This document shows positions 47,801-57,449 of a DNA stretch of 64,000 bases, in pieces (the first letter of the stretch is position 1; each line of letters begins with the position of its first letter). A model generated the notes under the pieces. It searched no databases and was not told the origin of the DNA. It saw only the letters and a list, made by a program, of their open reading frames with translations. The DNA lies in NCBI RefSeq assembly GCF_947179515.1, contig NC_067472.1:80293981-80357980 (forward strand). The letters run 5' to 3'. The DNA comes from Apodemus sylvaticus (Eukaryota > Chordata > Mammalia > Rodentia > Muridae). The position numbers were made by a program, and so were the translations under genes.

Positions 47801-50800
47801 TCCTGTGAGTGCCTCAGTGAGCCTCTCTTGCCCTGCTGTGGCTCTTTATTTAGGCCTGGACTGGCCCAAGGCCTTCAGGTGTGTCCTGGATGGCTTCATT
47901 GGAGGAGGGAGCTGTGGAGGGTCACTGGCACAGCAAAGACGCCTTGGGACAGAGGAAGGAAGCCACTGTCTCAGTGGTCTGAGATAACAGTCTCGGCGGC
48001 CTTTCTGCCTCACTGCACCCTCTCTGTCTCAGCTTATCTTCGAGCACTCCGGGAAGAAAGAAACCACAGTATTGGCATTGGACCAAGAAAGCCAAACCAT
48101 TTCTGGCTAGGCGGCTAGTGTGCTCAGGTGCCAGTGATTGAAACAGGCTGTGTGTGCTTTTCTGATGAATCCACTCTCATCCCTGCCTGCTTATTTCCAG
48201 GAAATGCTACTGTAGATAAGCTAGAGGACTTCATCAACAACATCAACAGTGTCCTGGAGTCTCTGTATATTGAGATAAAGAAAGGAGTCACAGAAGACGA
48301 TGGGAGACCCATTTATGCGCTGGTATGTGAGGCAGCGCCCTCTACTGGCATTTTGAGTAACTAGCACAGAGGGCTCTGCAAGGTGGCTCATTCTGACCCA
48401 CTCTTCTGAGAGGGAGGAGAAAGTGATCAACTTTGTGGTGGAGACGTGGCCTGATCCTTACGTGGTTTATTTTTAGGTGAATCTTGCTACAACTTCAGTT
48501 TCCAAAATGGCTACGGATTTTGCAGAGAACGAGCTGGATCTGTTTAGAAAGGCTGTGAGTACAGTATTCATCTGCAGTTGTGGCGGTCACTGTCACGCTC
48601 CCCAACTTCCTGGGTCTCACAGGGAGCGACAGGCCTTAAGCTACCTGCCAGACAAATCACCTGAGAACTTGTTGGAGTGTGTGGGTCCCAGTCCCTGCCC
48701 CAGAATGCTGTGAACCCAGCCCTGCACTTCAGTGAGGCGCTCACTGAATGGTTGCCGTGCTAGGGCCCCCGCTCTTCCATGCTTCGTAGCTCAGCCGTCT
48801 GCCGCACACCGGGCTAACGCTGGTTCTGAGTCCTGGGAGCACATAGCAGTTACTGGAAAGGGAGGAAAGGAGCGCCCCTCTCCAGCCCCAGCGTGACTGA
48901 GCCCTTTGAGACAGGTTCTAGTTTTATGGTTTCATCGTGCCCCTAGGCTGTCAGCAGTGGTGTGGAGAATAAGGCTAGGACAAGGGCCACAGCCTGTGTG
49001 GACATAGGATACCCAGCTCCTGTCCTGCCACAGGCGTCTTAAAGTCTTAGGTGTGCCTGGTGTGAGGCCATGCAGCTTCTCCTGACGCACACTGGCTCTG
49101 CTCCTCTGCCTGAGAGAGGGGAGGTGCTCCCTTGGGTGCCCAGTCATTCGCTTTTTCTCCTTCTTCTGGGAGACGGAGGCAGGGCAGGAGCGCTCCTCGG
49201 GACGGTGCAACAGGAGTTGGATTGGACATGTCCACTGATGATGCATTCTCTTCCTGAAGGGCTGTCTGTACCACTTTGCTTGTGTTGAGACCATTTTACC
49301 CCATCCCCGCCAGGGCTGGCTGGAGGCTTAGGTGCTGTGATTTTTATTCATATAGACGGCTAAGACACCTCTTTCCCTTGCAGTTGGAACTGATTGTTGA
49401 CTCTGAAACTGGCTTTGCTTCTTCGACAAACATTTTGAACCTAGTTGATCAGCTCAAAGGCAAAAAGATGAGGAAGAAGGAAGCGGAGCAGGTGCTGCAG
49501 AAGTTCGTGCAGAGCAAGTGGCTGATCGAGGTACCCTGGCGGCCTCACCGCTCCCTGGGTGTGCGCTCAGCTGGTCATGTGGGCCCTTCTCCACCGTAGG
49601 CTTTCTGTGACCTATGAGAGGAGAGCCTGTGCTCCCTGACACTCACGTGGTCTGTCTTGAGTGCTGCAGCCACAAGTGGAAGAAGCTGGACTCGGTGGAA
49701 GGTTCATCCGAGCTCTGGCGCAGACAGGCATCACGTGGTGGTGTGAATGAAAAGGGCCCCACAGGCTCGTGTGTTTGAACACTCCTGGTTGGTGGAACTG
49801 TCTGGGAAGGGGCAGGGGCACGCTCTTACTAGATATGTGTCTCTAGGGCGTGGCCTTTGAGGTTCCAAACTACTCCCATCATCCCCCTGTGCTCCCTGCC
49901 TCCTGCTTATGGATTGGGATGCAAACTGTCAGCGACTGCACCGCCACCATGCCTGTCTGCCGGCTGCCGGGCTCCCTGCCATGATCGCCATGGTCTCTAG
50001 CCCTCGGGACTGCGAGCCCTAAATTAAATGCTTCCTTTTATAAGTTATCTCACGCACGGCTATGGACAAGTAACAGAGATGAAGTTTGTGGGATGAACCT
50101 GGCCCCAACGCCTTCCTGGGTCTGACCTCTAGTACAGGTCACTGCTCTTTCATTCCTGTGCCTGGGGACAGGAGTCCTGGTGTGGGAGGGGCAAGCGTGA
50201 GAGTGTGAAGGGCCCTGCTGGGCCACCTGCCATAGGAGGCTTCTAGAATGCTTGTTGTGACAGCATTGTTAGCACTGTGCTGCCGGGGGCCAGTGCTCTT
50301 GGCCCTTCCACTTAGGACACTGACGCTAGAGGTGCACAGAGTACATGGAAACCCAGGTGGGTCTGGGGGGAGCAGGCTGTGTGGGGAGGCCCGGCTGGAG
50401 CGAGGCACATGCCCCAGGTTTTTCCCCAGAAAAGGCACTACTGTTTCCAGAAGCCCAGGCCTGAACTCAGGCTGGCCCCATGGCTCACAGCTCTGCCCCA
50501 CCAGAGCCCCAGCATACTGCCTCCAGCCTCTTCCCTGGGTAGTCAGTCCATGGCCGGCCTGATAGTGCTGGCTGTGGCCGCATCCACCACCCTTCACTGC
50601 CTTCTCTGGTAAGAGAGGTAGGAGTGGCCTCGGGGACTGAGGAGCATCCTGGGGACATTTCTGTTTGCCCTGTGAAGGTGTGTGCTGACCACAGCTCGGG
50701 TGTTTAGCCTGTGTTGACACCCTGCCAGCATGCAGCCCAGGTAACAAGCCTGGTTAGGTGCCTGTAGCAGAACTATCACTGACTCTTCAGTTTCTTGTCC

Positions 50801-53800
50801 TCTCTGGGGTGGGTTTGTCAGTGTAGAATGTTTTCTCTCTTTGAGAGATGTGCTCTCTTTGAGGTAGACTGAGAGCAGGGGTTCTGACTTCACCGTCCTG
50901 TTTCCGAATGTGCCTGACAACTGAGTGCTCAGCAAGTGCTTGCTGAGTGGGTGACCGGCCAGAGATGGACTCCCTGTGAGTTCTTTGCTGCTCGCAGGCT
51001 GGCGACAGAGAGGAGGAGTCCCCCCTCCAGCTTCTGAGGCCTACCATGGTGTCCAGGGCCTCCAGGCCCCTGTCCTTCTAGTGCCTTTCAGAATGAAGAT
51101 GCTGGCTGTGTATAATGAGAGTCCTGAAAAAATCTGTGAGCTGCTATGGAGGGGAGCATGGAGGGCCTCCACCTTGGCACCTGAGAGCCCCTTGGTCTCC
51201 TCAGTCCTGCCACTGGGCATCCTTTGAGTTCTTGTTCACCATGTATCTGGTGAAGGAAGACACAGGCTCAGGCAGTAGGGGGCGTGGCTGGGAGAGCCCT
51301 CTGGGCTCCTCTACTATCAGGGCAGGGCTGCTGTGAGTTCTGTGGGGGACCCACTGAAGGATTGTTGACCAGGTTGCTGGCTGGTCCCTGCCAAGCCTTC
51401 CTAGGCACCCGGTTCCTTGATTAGAGTCATCTTTGGCCTCGGAAATGCAGCCTCCCTTTGCTAAGGCTTCCCAAGGCTTCCCACAAGGTGTTATCACTCA
51501 AGGGCATAGGTGTTGTGCAGCTGGATGGCCCATTAGGAGGCTCTGGACTGGAGGGTGGTAAGTCAGGCATCAGAGCTTGGCCCATATCTCCCCATAGTCC
51601 AGGTTGGCTCCCTCTGGTGGGGTGCAGCCTGGAGCAGGGAGCTGGCTGAGTAGTGGGCCACTAGTAGACCTGGGACTCCCACAGGACTGAGAATAGCTTG
51701 AAAGTTAGCCATGCTCTTACCACACCTGAGGAGGCTCCAAGTCCCTGTCTGCCTAGCAGTAACCACTGCTCAGGATACTGGACTAGTGCTTTGTGTACAA
51801 AGGTCTTTCTATTTCTGAACTCCTTTCCCACTGCCCACTCTGGCTCCTGGAACTAATTTCACTTGCTTCCTTGGTCACCAGGCCCCCTCATAAATGCCCT
51901 GCTCCCACCCTACCACTTCTGCCTTGGAAAGGAAGCCCAGCTTCCACGAGCACCACTGTGTGGTGGGTGAGGAGGGAACTCAGGTGTGGACAACAGCAAT
52001 ATCAGGGGGACTGTTCTGTCAGGCTGTCTCCTCAGCCTTTCTGTGTGGCCATCCTGTCAGCTTCCCTTTGCCCACTTCACATGCCCAGGACCCGAGACTC
52101 CACGCTGACACCTCCAGCTTCATTTGTAGAGCGGCAGGCAGGCCTGGCAGTGACGGGCAACACTGGTGGGAAGGGGTCTGGAAGTGGGCACCCTGCTGGG
52201 GTTATCCAGGGGAGACTGCTCTCCTCCCTGGCCTGTCTTCCCTTGCTGAAGACACTGACTGTGACTAGCTTGTGGGGCAGCTGTGGTCATCACATCGGTG
52301 AAGGCAAGGGGGGTTCTGAGATCTGGAGGGTAAGAAGACTTTCACCTCCATTGTCTGTTTGACAGTTACTTTCCCTTTCTTGAGGTTTGGCCAAGGAGAC
52401 TCTGCTGACATTGGTTGGCTGGGATTGGTTGACAACGTGCAGTGACTACTAGAGCATCTAGACCTAGTCCCCGTGCACTCTGGGCTGTGGGACCAGGAGA
52501 GTCAGCCCTAAGCTAGCATGAGTGTGTTGTATCCCTGCAGAAGGAGGGGGAGTTCACGTTGCATGGCCGAGCTATCTTGGAGATGGAGCAGTTCATCCGA
52601 GAGAGCTACCCAGATGCTGTGAAGACTTGCAACATCTGCCACGGCCTCCTCATCCAGGTACTGCAGGCAGCAGTGGGAGCGGGTCCTGATGCTCGGCCCG
52701 CTGGACCTCCACTGTTAGCTCCCTCAGAATGCGGCCCCTTCCGGACAGGCCGTGATGTGCTCCCCTACTGATGCACCCCTAGTTCTCTCCCTGGCCGTTC
52801 AGCTCTACCCCAAGGGTGCTGTTGGGCGCCGGCGGATCTCTGTGATGCGTGGTCCCCTACCTACCATTCTTCTCAACTGCAGCTTCGCAGGCGTCCTGTG
52901 ACTCAGTCAGGCTGGTTGCCTGGGTTTGCTTCTTTTAGATTGTCTTGGGCAACCAGACATTCTGATCTTCTGTGCGTATCTGCAGGGGGCCCATGATATT
53001 TCTATGTTCAGATTCTTGGAGGTGGAGTTTCTGGCTTACAGCATGCTTCTCTTGACCTTAAAGTGTTACCATGTTACCACTTGGCCTATGAAAAGCTGTA
53101 TGCCTCTATCAGGGAGCCTGTGCTTGGGGCTACAGGTGCTTGGCAGGGAGGGAGGTTTTCAGTATCTCCCATTCATGTCTACTTGTTCAAATTTTATAGT
53201 GAAACGGCTTGGGATTATTGCCAGCATTAAGTTGGGGCCTGCTAGCCATTTTCTTGCAGCTTTCTGAAGGTTTGTGAAGTTGAGAGGTGTGCTGGTCCTT
53301 GGTCATCAGGCTTTCTTGTTTCAGGGTCAAAGCTGTGAGACATGTGGAATTAGGATGCATTTGCCTTGCGTGGCTAAGTACTTCCAGTCCACCCCTGAAC
53401 CACGCTGCCCCCACTGTAATGACTACTGGCCTCACGACATACCAGGTATGTGGTCCCCAGAGTGCTCATGGGATGGGGTGACCTTGTGATGGGCTGTCTG
53501 TGGGACCTCTGTTCTAAGTCTGGGTCCCAAGAGCACCTTTGGAGGGAGGGCTGAGGACTCTGAGCATGAAGGTCACTGTTGGTGACCTGCTGAAGCACAG
53601 GTTAATGCTTCCTGCCTGCCTGCCTGCCTACTTTGTTCTACAGGGCTCTAAAATCCAATAGAAACTCAAGGCTTGGTAGGGTCAAACAAGGCTGTCTGTA
53701 TAGCCATCCAGGAACAGGGATGGGAAAGCGCTCCCCAGCTCCCTCAGTGAGCTGTGCTGCCCAGCTCACGGTGCTGTGGGAGGAGGGTTAACAGTGGCAG

Positions 53801-53971
53801 GTCCTCATGGGAAACAGCTGTAGATGTCAGCTGGTGTTGTGTGTGATCGGTCCATTCTGCTCACTGTGTCTCCATGCTGTTCTATACGCAGAAGTCTACG
53901 ACCCTGAGAAGGAGAGGGAGGCTGGCATCTCCAAGTCAAGCAGGAAGTCCTTGCGGACCCGGCAGCACTAG
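33573..53971 (+). CDS. Nsmce1: Nsmce1: NSE1, RING-like E3 subunit of the SMC5/6 complex (spliced, 7 coding exons)
   Basis: Join 33573-33708, 48201-48322, 48477-48554, 49384-49530, 52541-52657, 53325-53445 and 53892-53971. This gives 801 nt, 266 codons plus TAG, matching the usual mammalian NSE1 length. All introns are GT-AG and all phases fit. The N-terminal and middle part (about residues 1-180) is the winged-helix region that binds NSE3/MAGE-G1. The C-terminus has an atypical C4HC3 RING: C191, C194, C204, C207, H212, C215, C228 and C231, all present. A basic tail ends in RTRQH. NSE1 with NSE3 and NSE4 forms the nuclear SMC5/6 subcomplex that contacts DNA and the SMC heads; its ubiquitin-ligase activity is stimulated by NSE3. 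I chose the first ATG (G at -3); a second in-frame ATG is codon 11. The gene is intact, with no stop or frameshift. Confidence 0.97.
34570..34698 (-). repeat. B1 SINE, reverse (intron 2)
   Basis: TGTCCTGGAACTCGCTCTGT, AGACTAGGCTGACCTCAAAC, GGATTAAAGGTGCACAAGCC. Confidence 0.9.
35364..35556. repeat. (AG)26 and B4/RSINE-type SINE, reverse
   Basis: A perfect AG run at 35,364-35,416, then TACATGGTTGCCGGGGATTT, GTCCTCATGGCTTGCAC and a CCATCTCCC end, the tRNA-derived part of a B4-like SINE. Confidence 0.75.
36120..36240 (-). repeat. B1 SINE, reverse
   Basis: GAGACTGGGTTTCTTTATGT, AGACCAGGCTGGCCTTGAAC, TGCCACCACGCCTGGCC. An internal piece is missing. Confidence 0.9.
37968..38125 (+). repeat. B3 SINE
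   Basis: GGCTGTTGAGATGATTCAGT, TGATGACCTGAGTTTAGTCC, CAGTACCTACATGGTGGA and an A/T tail. Confidence 0.8.
38560..38935 (-). repeat. Family A repeat, reverse
   Basis: AAAGAGACACCATGACCTCA, TTACAGTTTCAGAGGTTTAG, ACTTCCTCCAAAAGGTCACA. Mirror image of the family A series; interrupted by an AT-rich TATAAG run at 38,780-38,820. Confidence 0.8.
38938..39140 (+). repeat. B4 SINE (ID fused to B1)
   Basis: The ID half GGGGCTCAGCTGATAGAGTG, CTTACCTGGTACACATG, then the B1 half GCTGGGTGTGGTGTGCACGC, TTCAAGGCCAGCCTGGG. Confidence 0.8.
39570..39762 (-). repeat. B2 SINE, reverse
   Basis: TAAAGATTATTTATTTTATG, ACACCAGAAGAGGGCATCAG, GAGTCACCATGTGGTTGCTG, AACTGCTGAGCCATCTCTC. Well preserved, on the opposite strand to the gene. 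Confidence 0.95.
40146..40305 (+). repeat. B1 SINE
   Basis: GGGCTTAGTGGTGCATACCT, CTTAGCACTTGGGAGGCAGA, GAGGCCAGCTTGGTCTATAG, GAGAAACCCTGTCTTTAAAA, then (ACAG)n. Confidence 0.95.
40316..40700 (+). repeat. B2/B3 SINE split by a nested B1
   Basis: Left half GCTAAAGAGATTGCTTAGGG (to 40,370), right half GCAGAGGACATGGGTGTTCA to the AAATAAATATATC tail. The interruption is the reverse B1 described next. Confidence 0.85.
40371..40534 (-). repeat. B1 SINE nested in the B2/B3, reverse
   Basis: T-rich head, GAACTTACTATGTAGACCAG, GCTGGGATTAAAGGACTGCA. Flanked by near-identical GGCTGCTCTT (40,361-40,370) and GGCTACTCTT (40,535-40,544), the expected target-site duplication. Confidence 0.9.
42590..42855 (+). 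repeat. Family B repeat, 5' part missing
   Basis: GGTGGTCCATGCAGAGACTG, GGCCAGTGAGCAGCACTCCT, TTGGCCATGGTGTTGTATCA, AGGAAGCCCAGCTAAGCC. Confidence 0.7.
43410..43680. repeat. hAT-Charlie-like non-autonomous DNA transposon
   Basis: The left end AGTAATTCTCAACC-like (AATTCTCAGCCTGTGGGTCT) and a near-reverse right end (GGGAAGGTTGGGAACCATCG) bracket ATATTTACATTATTATTCAT and GGTCACCACAACATGAGGAA. The right part is duplicated (GGGTTGCAG ... GGGTTGCAG). Confidence 0.7.
44761..44811. repeat. (CTG)17 trinucleotide repeat in Nsmce1 intron 2
   Basis: A perfect, uninterrupted 51-bp tract on the transcribed (+) side; the transcript would carry CUG. A minus-strand frame (44,753-45,166) ending in poly-Ala comes from this tract. 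Confidence 0.98.
47185..47330 (-). repeat. B1 SINE, reverse
   Basis: ATGACAGGGTTGTTCTGTGT, TTGTAGACCAGGCTGACTGT, GGGGTTAAAGGCATGCAC. Confidence 0.9.
48201..48322 (+). CDS. Nsmce1: Nsmce1 exon 3 (residues 46-86)
   Basis: The acceptor TTATTTCCAG ends at 48,200 and the donor GTATGT starts at 48,323. The length is 122 nt, starting in phase 1 and ending on a whole codon. It carries NATVDKLEDFINNINSVLES, a conserved helix-rich stretch of the NSE1 winged-helix region. It lies after the 14.5-kb intron 2. Confidence 0.95.
48477..48554 (+). CDS. Nsmce1: Nsmce1 exon 4 (residues 87-112)
   Basis: The acceptor TTTATTTTTAG ends at 48,476 and the donor GTGAGT starts at 48,555. The exon has 78 nt, exactly 26 codons. 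It encodes VNLATTSVSKMATDFAENEL and onward. Intron 3 is only 154 nt. Since the exon is a multiple of three, skipping it would keep the frame. Confidence 0.95.
49384..49530 (+). CDS. Nsmce1: Nsmce1 exon 5 (residues 113-161)
   Basis: The acceptor TCCCTTGCAG ends at 49,383 and the donor GTACCC at 49,531 is weaker than its neighbours. The exon has 147 nt, 49 whole codons. It encodes LELIVDSETGFASS through a lysine-rich GKKMRKKEAEQVLQK helix and ends SKWLIE, the second winged-helix part of NSE1. Confidence 0.95.
49775..50075 (+). repeat. Family A repeat (Nsmce1 intron 5)
   Basis: TGGTTGGTGGAACTGTCTGG, GGGATGCAAACTGTCAGC, AAATTAAATGCTTCCTTTTA. A diverged copy without the final CTAAGACAG. Confidence 0.65.
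50076..52540. other. Rest of Nsmce1 intron 5, GC-rich
   Basis: No exon or repeat recognised. Two long chance frames occur: 50,139-50,747 minus (202 codons) and 51,793-52,362 plus (189 codons); neither has a recognised domain. Confidence 0.4.
52541..52657 (+). CDS. Nsmce1: Nsmce1 exon 6 (residues 162-200; first RING cysteines)
   Basis: The acceptor TATCCCTGCAG ends at 52,540 and the donor GTACTG starts at 52,658. The exon has 117 nt, 39 whole codons. It begins KEGEFTLHGRAILEMEQF and ends with CNICHGLLIQ, giving zinc ligands C191 and C194. The boundary splits the RING finger between exons 6 and 7. Confidence 0.95.
53325..53445 (+). CDS. Nsmce1: Nsmce1 exon 7 (residues 201-241; rest of the RING)
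   Basis: The acceptor TTGTTTCAG ends at 53,324 and the donor GTATGT starts at 53,446. The exon has 121 nt. It encodes GQSCETCGIRMHLPCVAKYF and then the closing CPHC pair, giving ligands C204, C207, H212, C215, C228 and C231. The last base begins codon 241, a Glu completed in exon 8. Confidence 0.95.
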
Positions 53972-54092
53972 CCGTGCCCTGCCTGCAGTTGTCTCTTGGT
54001 GGGATGGCCCACACAGCCCAGTTACAACTGCCCTGCTCCTTTGTTGATACTTGCTTTTAACACATTTTTATTAAATGTTTCCTGATGGAGCT
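53892..54092 (+). CDS. Nsmce1: Nsmce1 exon 8 (residues 241-266, stop, 3' UTR)
   Basis: The acceptor is ATACGCAG, with a poor pyrimidine tract. Coding runs to TAG at 53,969-53,971 and ends with SLRTRQH. The 3' UTR is only about 120 nt. ATTAAA at 54,070-54,075 serves as the poly(A) signal, and G/T-rich DNA at 54,108-54,135 fits the downstream element. The 3' end near 54,092 is approximate. Confidence 0.9.
54070..54075 (+). terminator. Nsmce1: Poly(A) signal ATTAAA of Nsmce1
   Basis: This is the common variant signal, 99 nt after the stop codon, followed 30-60 nt later by a G/GT-rich run. No better AATAAA lies between the stop codon and 54,300. Confidence 0.8.
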
Positions 54093-54676
54093 GTGCTCTG
54101 TAATCCAGGGTTTGGGGGGGGGTTGGGGTGGGAGGGCGAGCTCCCCTTGCTGAGTTGAGTAGGCTGGCCCTGAAAGGCAGCCCTGGGCAGGGTTTCTTTG
54201 TCTGACTCTGGGTGCCTTTGCTTTGTTGCAGTTTGGCCCATGGTGTGAGCCTTGGTGTCCACAGCTACAATAGGACCTTACTCTGGTCCCAAGTGCAGCA
54301 GACCCCTGCAGGCCGGGCTGGACCAGATCTGTGCTGTTTCTGTGGGGCCTGGTCCTCATCACCCCACCAGTTATTTCAGCAGTAGCCTAAGAGTTAGTCC
54401 AGCCTGTGCCCCTGCGTCTACATCAGGCTGTTCTCAAACCCTGTCCAGCCCCTGCCATGTGGCCTCACAACTGCTGTCCAGCCCAGATCCCTCCTCTCAC
54501 TTCCAGCTGCTGCAGCTGCTCTGCTCCTGGCCCCATGCCCCTGGACAGCACACGCCATCCCCTGCTGAAACCTTGGTTTGATTTCAGATGATTGTGTTGA
54601 GTTGGGACTCAGGGTGAGGGTTCTCACCTGCTCCCCTCAGCCTGCCTTCCTTTCTCAGCTGCTGCTCTTTGGTCCC

Positions 54677-54774
54677 GGGGCTCACCACCACAGGACGGGG
54701 CTCACCACCACAGGACGGGCTCACCACCACAGGACGGGCTCACCACCATAGGACGGGGCTCACCACCATAGGAC
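54677..54774. repeat. Five-unit 19/20-bp tandem repeat
   Basis: Units GGGGCTCACCACCACAGGAC (20 bp, three copies incl. one CATAGGAC variant) and 19-bp forms with GGG. It lies about 0.6 kb after the Nsmce1 poly(A) signal. Confidence 0.95.
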
Positions 54775-55555
54775 CCGTTGCCCTTCTTTGATCAGCACTT
54801 GTGGCACTGTGGTCCCCTGCTGCCTGCTTCTATTCACCCCAACATGTCAGGGCCCATACTGGCCCAGATGAGGAGGGACATGCTACTGTTCCTTCTGGAG
54901 AGGCCTAGGCTGGTGGTTCCAATGATGTCACCAGGTCACCCTACTTTTTACCTCTGTTGAACTCTGGCAGGAAGGCAGAACTGGTATAGAATAGCCAGGA
55001 CTTGGAATTGGGGGCTCTGGGTTGGAGTGTGAGTCCCTGGTCCCAGGATCCCCTGTACCCTCACAGCCTTCAAGTTGACGGTCAGGGGCAGTCCCTCGAG
55101 TCCTGCCCTCAGGACCACATTGGGCAAGGGGGCTCTCCTGCCCCTGCAATGTTACAGTGGTAAAGCTCAGGCCATCCCTGAGGGTGACCCAGGAGCTCTG
55201 GAGATAGCGTCTTCCTGCCACCTGCGTCCATGCCTCTACGCTTTGTCTTACCATAGCACCAACCAGTCAGTGTAAGCATCCCACAGGACTGACACTCCCC
55301 ACCCACGACCCTCACCTCTCCAGGTCCTAGTTTGATGTTCATCAACTAGAGTCTGTCCTGTCCTTTACAATCTGTCCAGCCCTCTGGTCCCTCTGGTGCC
55401 ACTGGGTGGGAATCATTGACTAGACCAGGCCCCATCCACAACCTTCCCACTTGCAGGCCTTTGTCTACACTGTGACATCTGAGACTGGTTAGCTGGCTTC
55501 ACCGAAGGCTTGTACTGCTCCAGTCGTACTGTTCTTCGTTTCCCAGGCCTGGTTG
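54775..55555. other. Intergenic, no feature recognised
   Basis: Between the converging genes; no repeat, exon or regulatory element assigned. Confidence 0.4.
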
Positions 55556-55559
55556 TCCC

Positions 55560-55925
55560 TCTTTGGCCTTGTCCTACTTCACCCTTATTGATGTAAACAC
55601 CATGAGCAAAGGGATCTGGGAAGGAGAGGTTTACTTCTTATCTCAGCTTTCAGCCCATTTGAAGTACAGGAGCTCACGCAGAGGCCATGGAGGGGTGCTG
55701 CTTACTGGCTTGCTCTCTGGCTTGCTCTCCTGCTTTCTTATACAACCCAGGACCACCTGCCCAGGGACGGGACCTCTTGCAATGGGCCCTCCTATATCAG
55801 TCATCAATCAATAACATGCCCCACACACTTGCCTCCAGGGCAGTCTGATGGAGACATTTTTCTCCGTTGAGGTTCTTCTTCCCAAATGACTAGCTTATGT
55901 CAAGTTGACACCAAAAAAATCCAAC
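55560..55925 (-). repeat. Family B repeat, reverse
   Basis: TTGATGTAAACACCATGAGC, CCATGGAGGGGTGCTGCTTA, AGGACCACCTGCCCAGGGAC, ending AGCTTATGTCAAGTTGACAC. Confidence 0.8.
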
Positions 55926-57449
55926 CAAACAAAAAACCAACCAGGACAGGCCATGTCCCTGCTGTTGTGAGTGGGTTCTAATGCTAGTCTGAAGTCCTGC
56001 TCTGTCCCTTATCATTTTACCATCCATGTCAGCCACCCAACATGTCCCCCAGCCCTCCGTGTTGCCTGTCCTGTCACTCTTGGTTCTACTTGTCATATTT
56101 TGGTCTTGCTGATCCCTACTCTGTGGTGTGTCCAACACCAGGAGAACCAGGAGCCCATGGGGCTGAGTGCCATGTCTCCAGTGCCTGGCCCAGGGCCGCA
56201 GTGTGGGGCGGATCCTGGGTGTTATGAGTGACAGGCTGGTGGATCTTCACACTTGCTCTTTTCATGGCTTTGAAGGGCCTGTTGGCACTGTGGTTCCAAA
56301 CCAACTTGAGAGTCCACACTCCTGAGTAAGAAGGGAGCCCTACAGGCAGGTTCCAGCCCTCTTGGGACCTGCCCATAGATGGAGCCATTTCATCCCCCTG
56401 CCCCCCACCTGTTGATGGCCATCTGTTGCTCAGCAATGGCCCAGGAGAGCATGGAGCCTGTCAGCGGAAGCAGGTGATGCTATAAAGTGTCCAGGTCACT
56501 GCAGGATGCTGCAGCCACATAGCTGATCTCTGCACACCTAGCAAAGTGTGTCAGTGCGTGAGCCCCTGGGGATGTGTGGCTCCTCAGGTTACACAAGCTG
56601 GCATGGTAGCTTTCCTACTCTGCCTGACCCAGCAGCAATGGTTCTGGTAAACTGTCCCAGTGAGATTGTTAACTGTACCAGACAGATGGCAGCCTCTGAA
56701 GCCCTTGCCACCTAGTCTCTGGGCTTCTGGCTACTCAGCCTGCTGTGCATTCCTCCATGCCAAAGCTACCTGTCTATAAAAGGGCATATTCTGATGATTT
56801 TCCCTCCCGGACCCTGTGTGACCAGGTTCAGATTCTTTGGCCTGGTCACCTTCTTGTCATGTCGGATGAGCTGGGGCTGTGAGCTAGGCCTGTCAATCAG
56901 CCGTCCCCGAGGCCTGATTCTTGGTTTGAACTGAAAGGACCAGCAGTTGATACTAGGGGTCAAGATATGGCGAGGGAGATAGAGTCAGAGCTGTTCTCCT
57001 CTCCTTCTTCCAGAAAGGTGAAAACAGTGAAACTAAGTAGAGACCCGAGGTGGAGGAGGGGAGCAGGGAACGGGCCGAGCTCTGTAGGAAGCCCAGGCCT
57101 TCCGTGAGCCACTAACAAGCCAGACCCATCCCGCCGAAGCTGGGCCTGTACTCTAGCACCTTTAGTTATTAGCCATCCTCCCACTCACCGTGCAGGGCCC
57201 TTGGCCTTACGACTCCGCTCCTGCCTGGCTACCAGTTCATCAATGGTCCTGACTGCTCTGGTCTCTGATTCTGAGCCAGTCTCTTTTGTGTGACATGTGG
57301 CTCTGCCTCCTTCAGTACTTCCCACAAGAGTCCAGGGAAGGGGGTGTTTCCTTTCCAGGATCCACACTTCTCTTCCTTTCCCAATGCTTCTTTTGTTGCC
57401 TGCCTTACCCACAGACGGCAAGGGAGTTTGGTTAAAGAAATGTTTCTTT
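55926..57449. other. Intergenic to Kdm8 3' end, no gene recognised
   Basis: Several short frames on both strands but no recognised family. The right margin may overlap Kdm8 3' UTR if a more distal poly(A) site is used. Confidence 0.35.
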
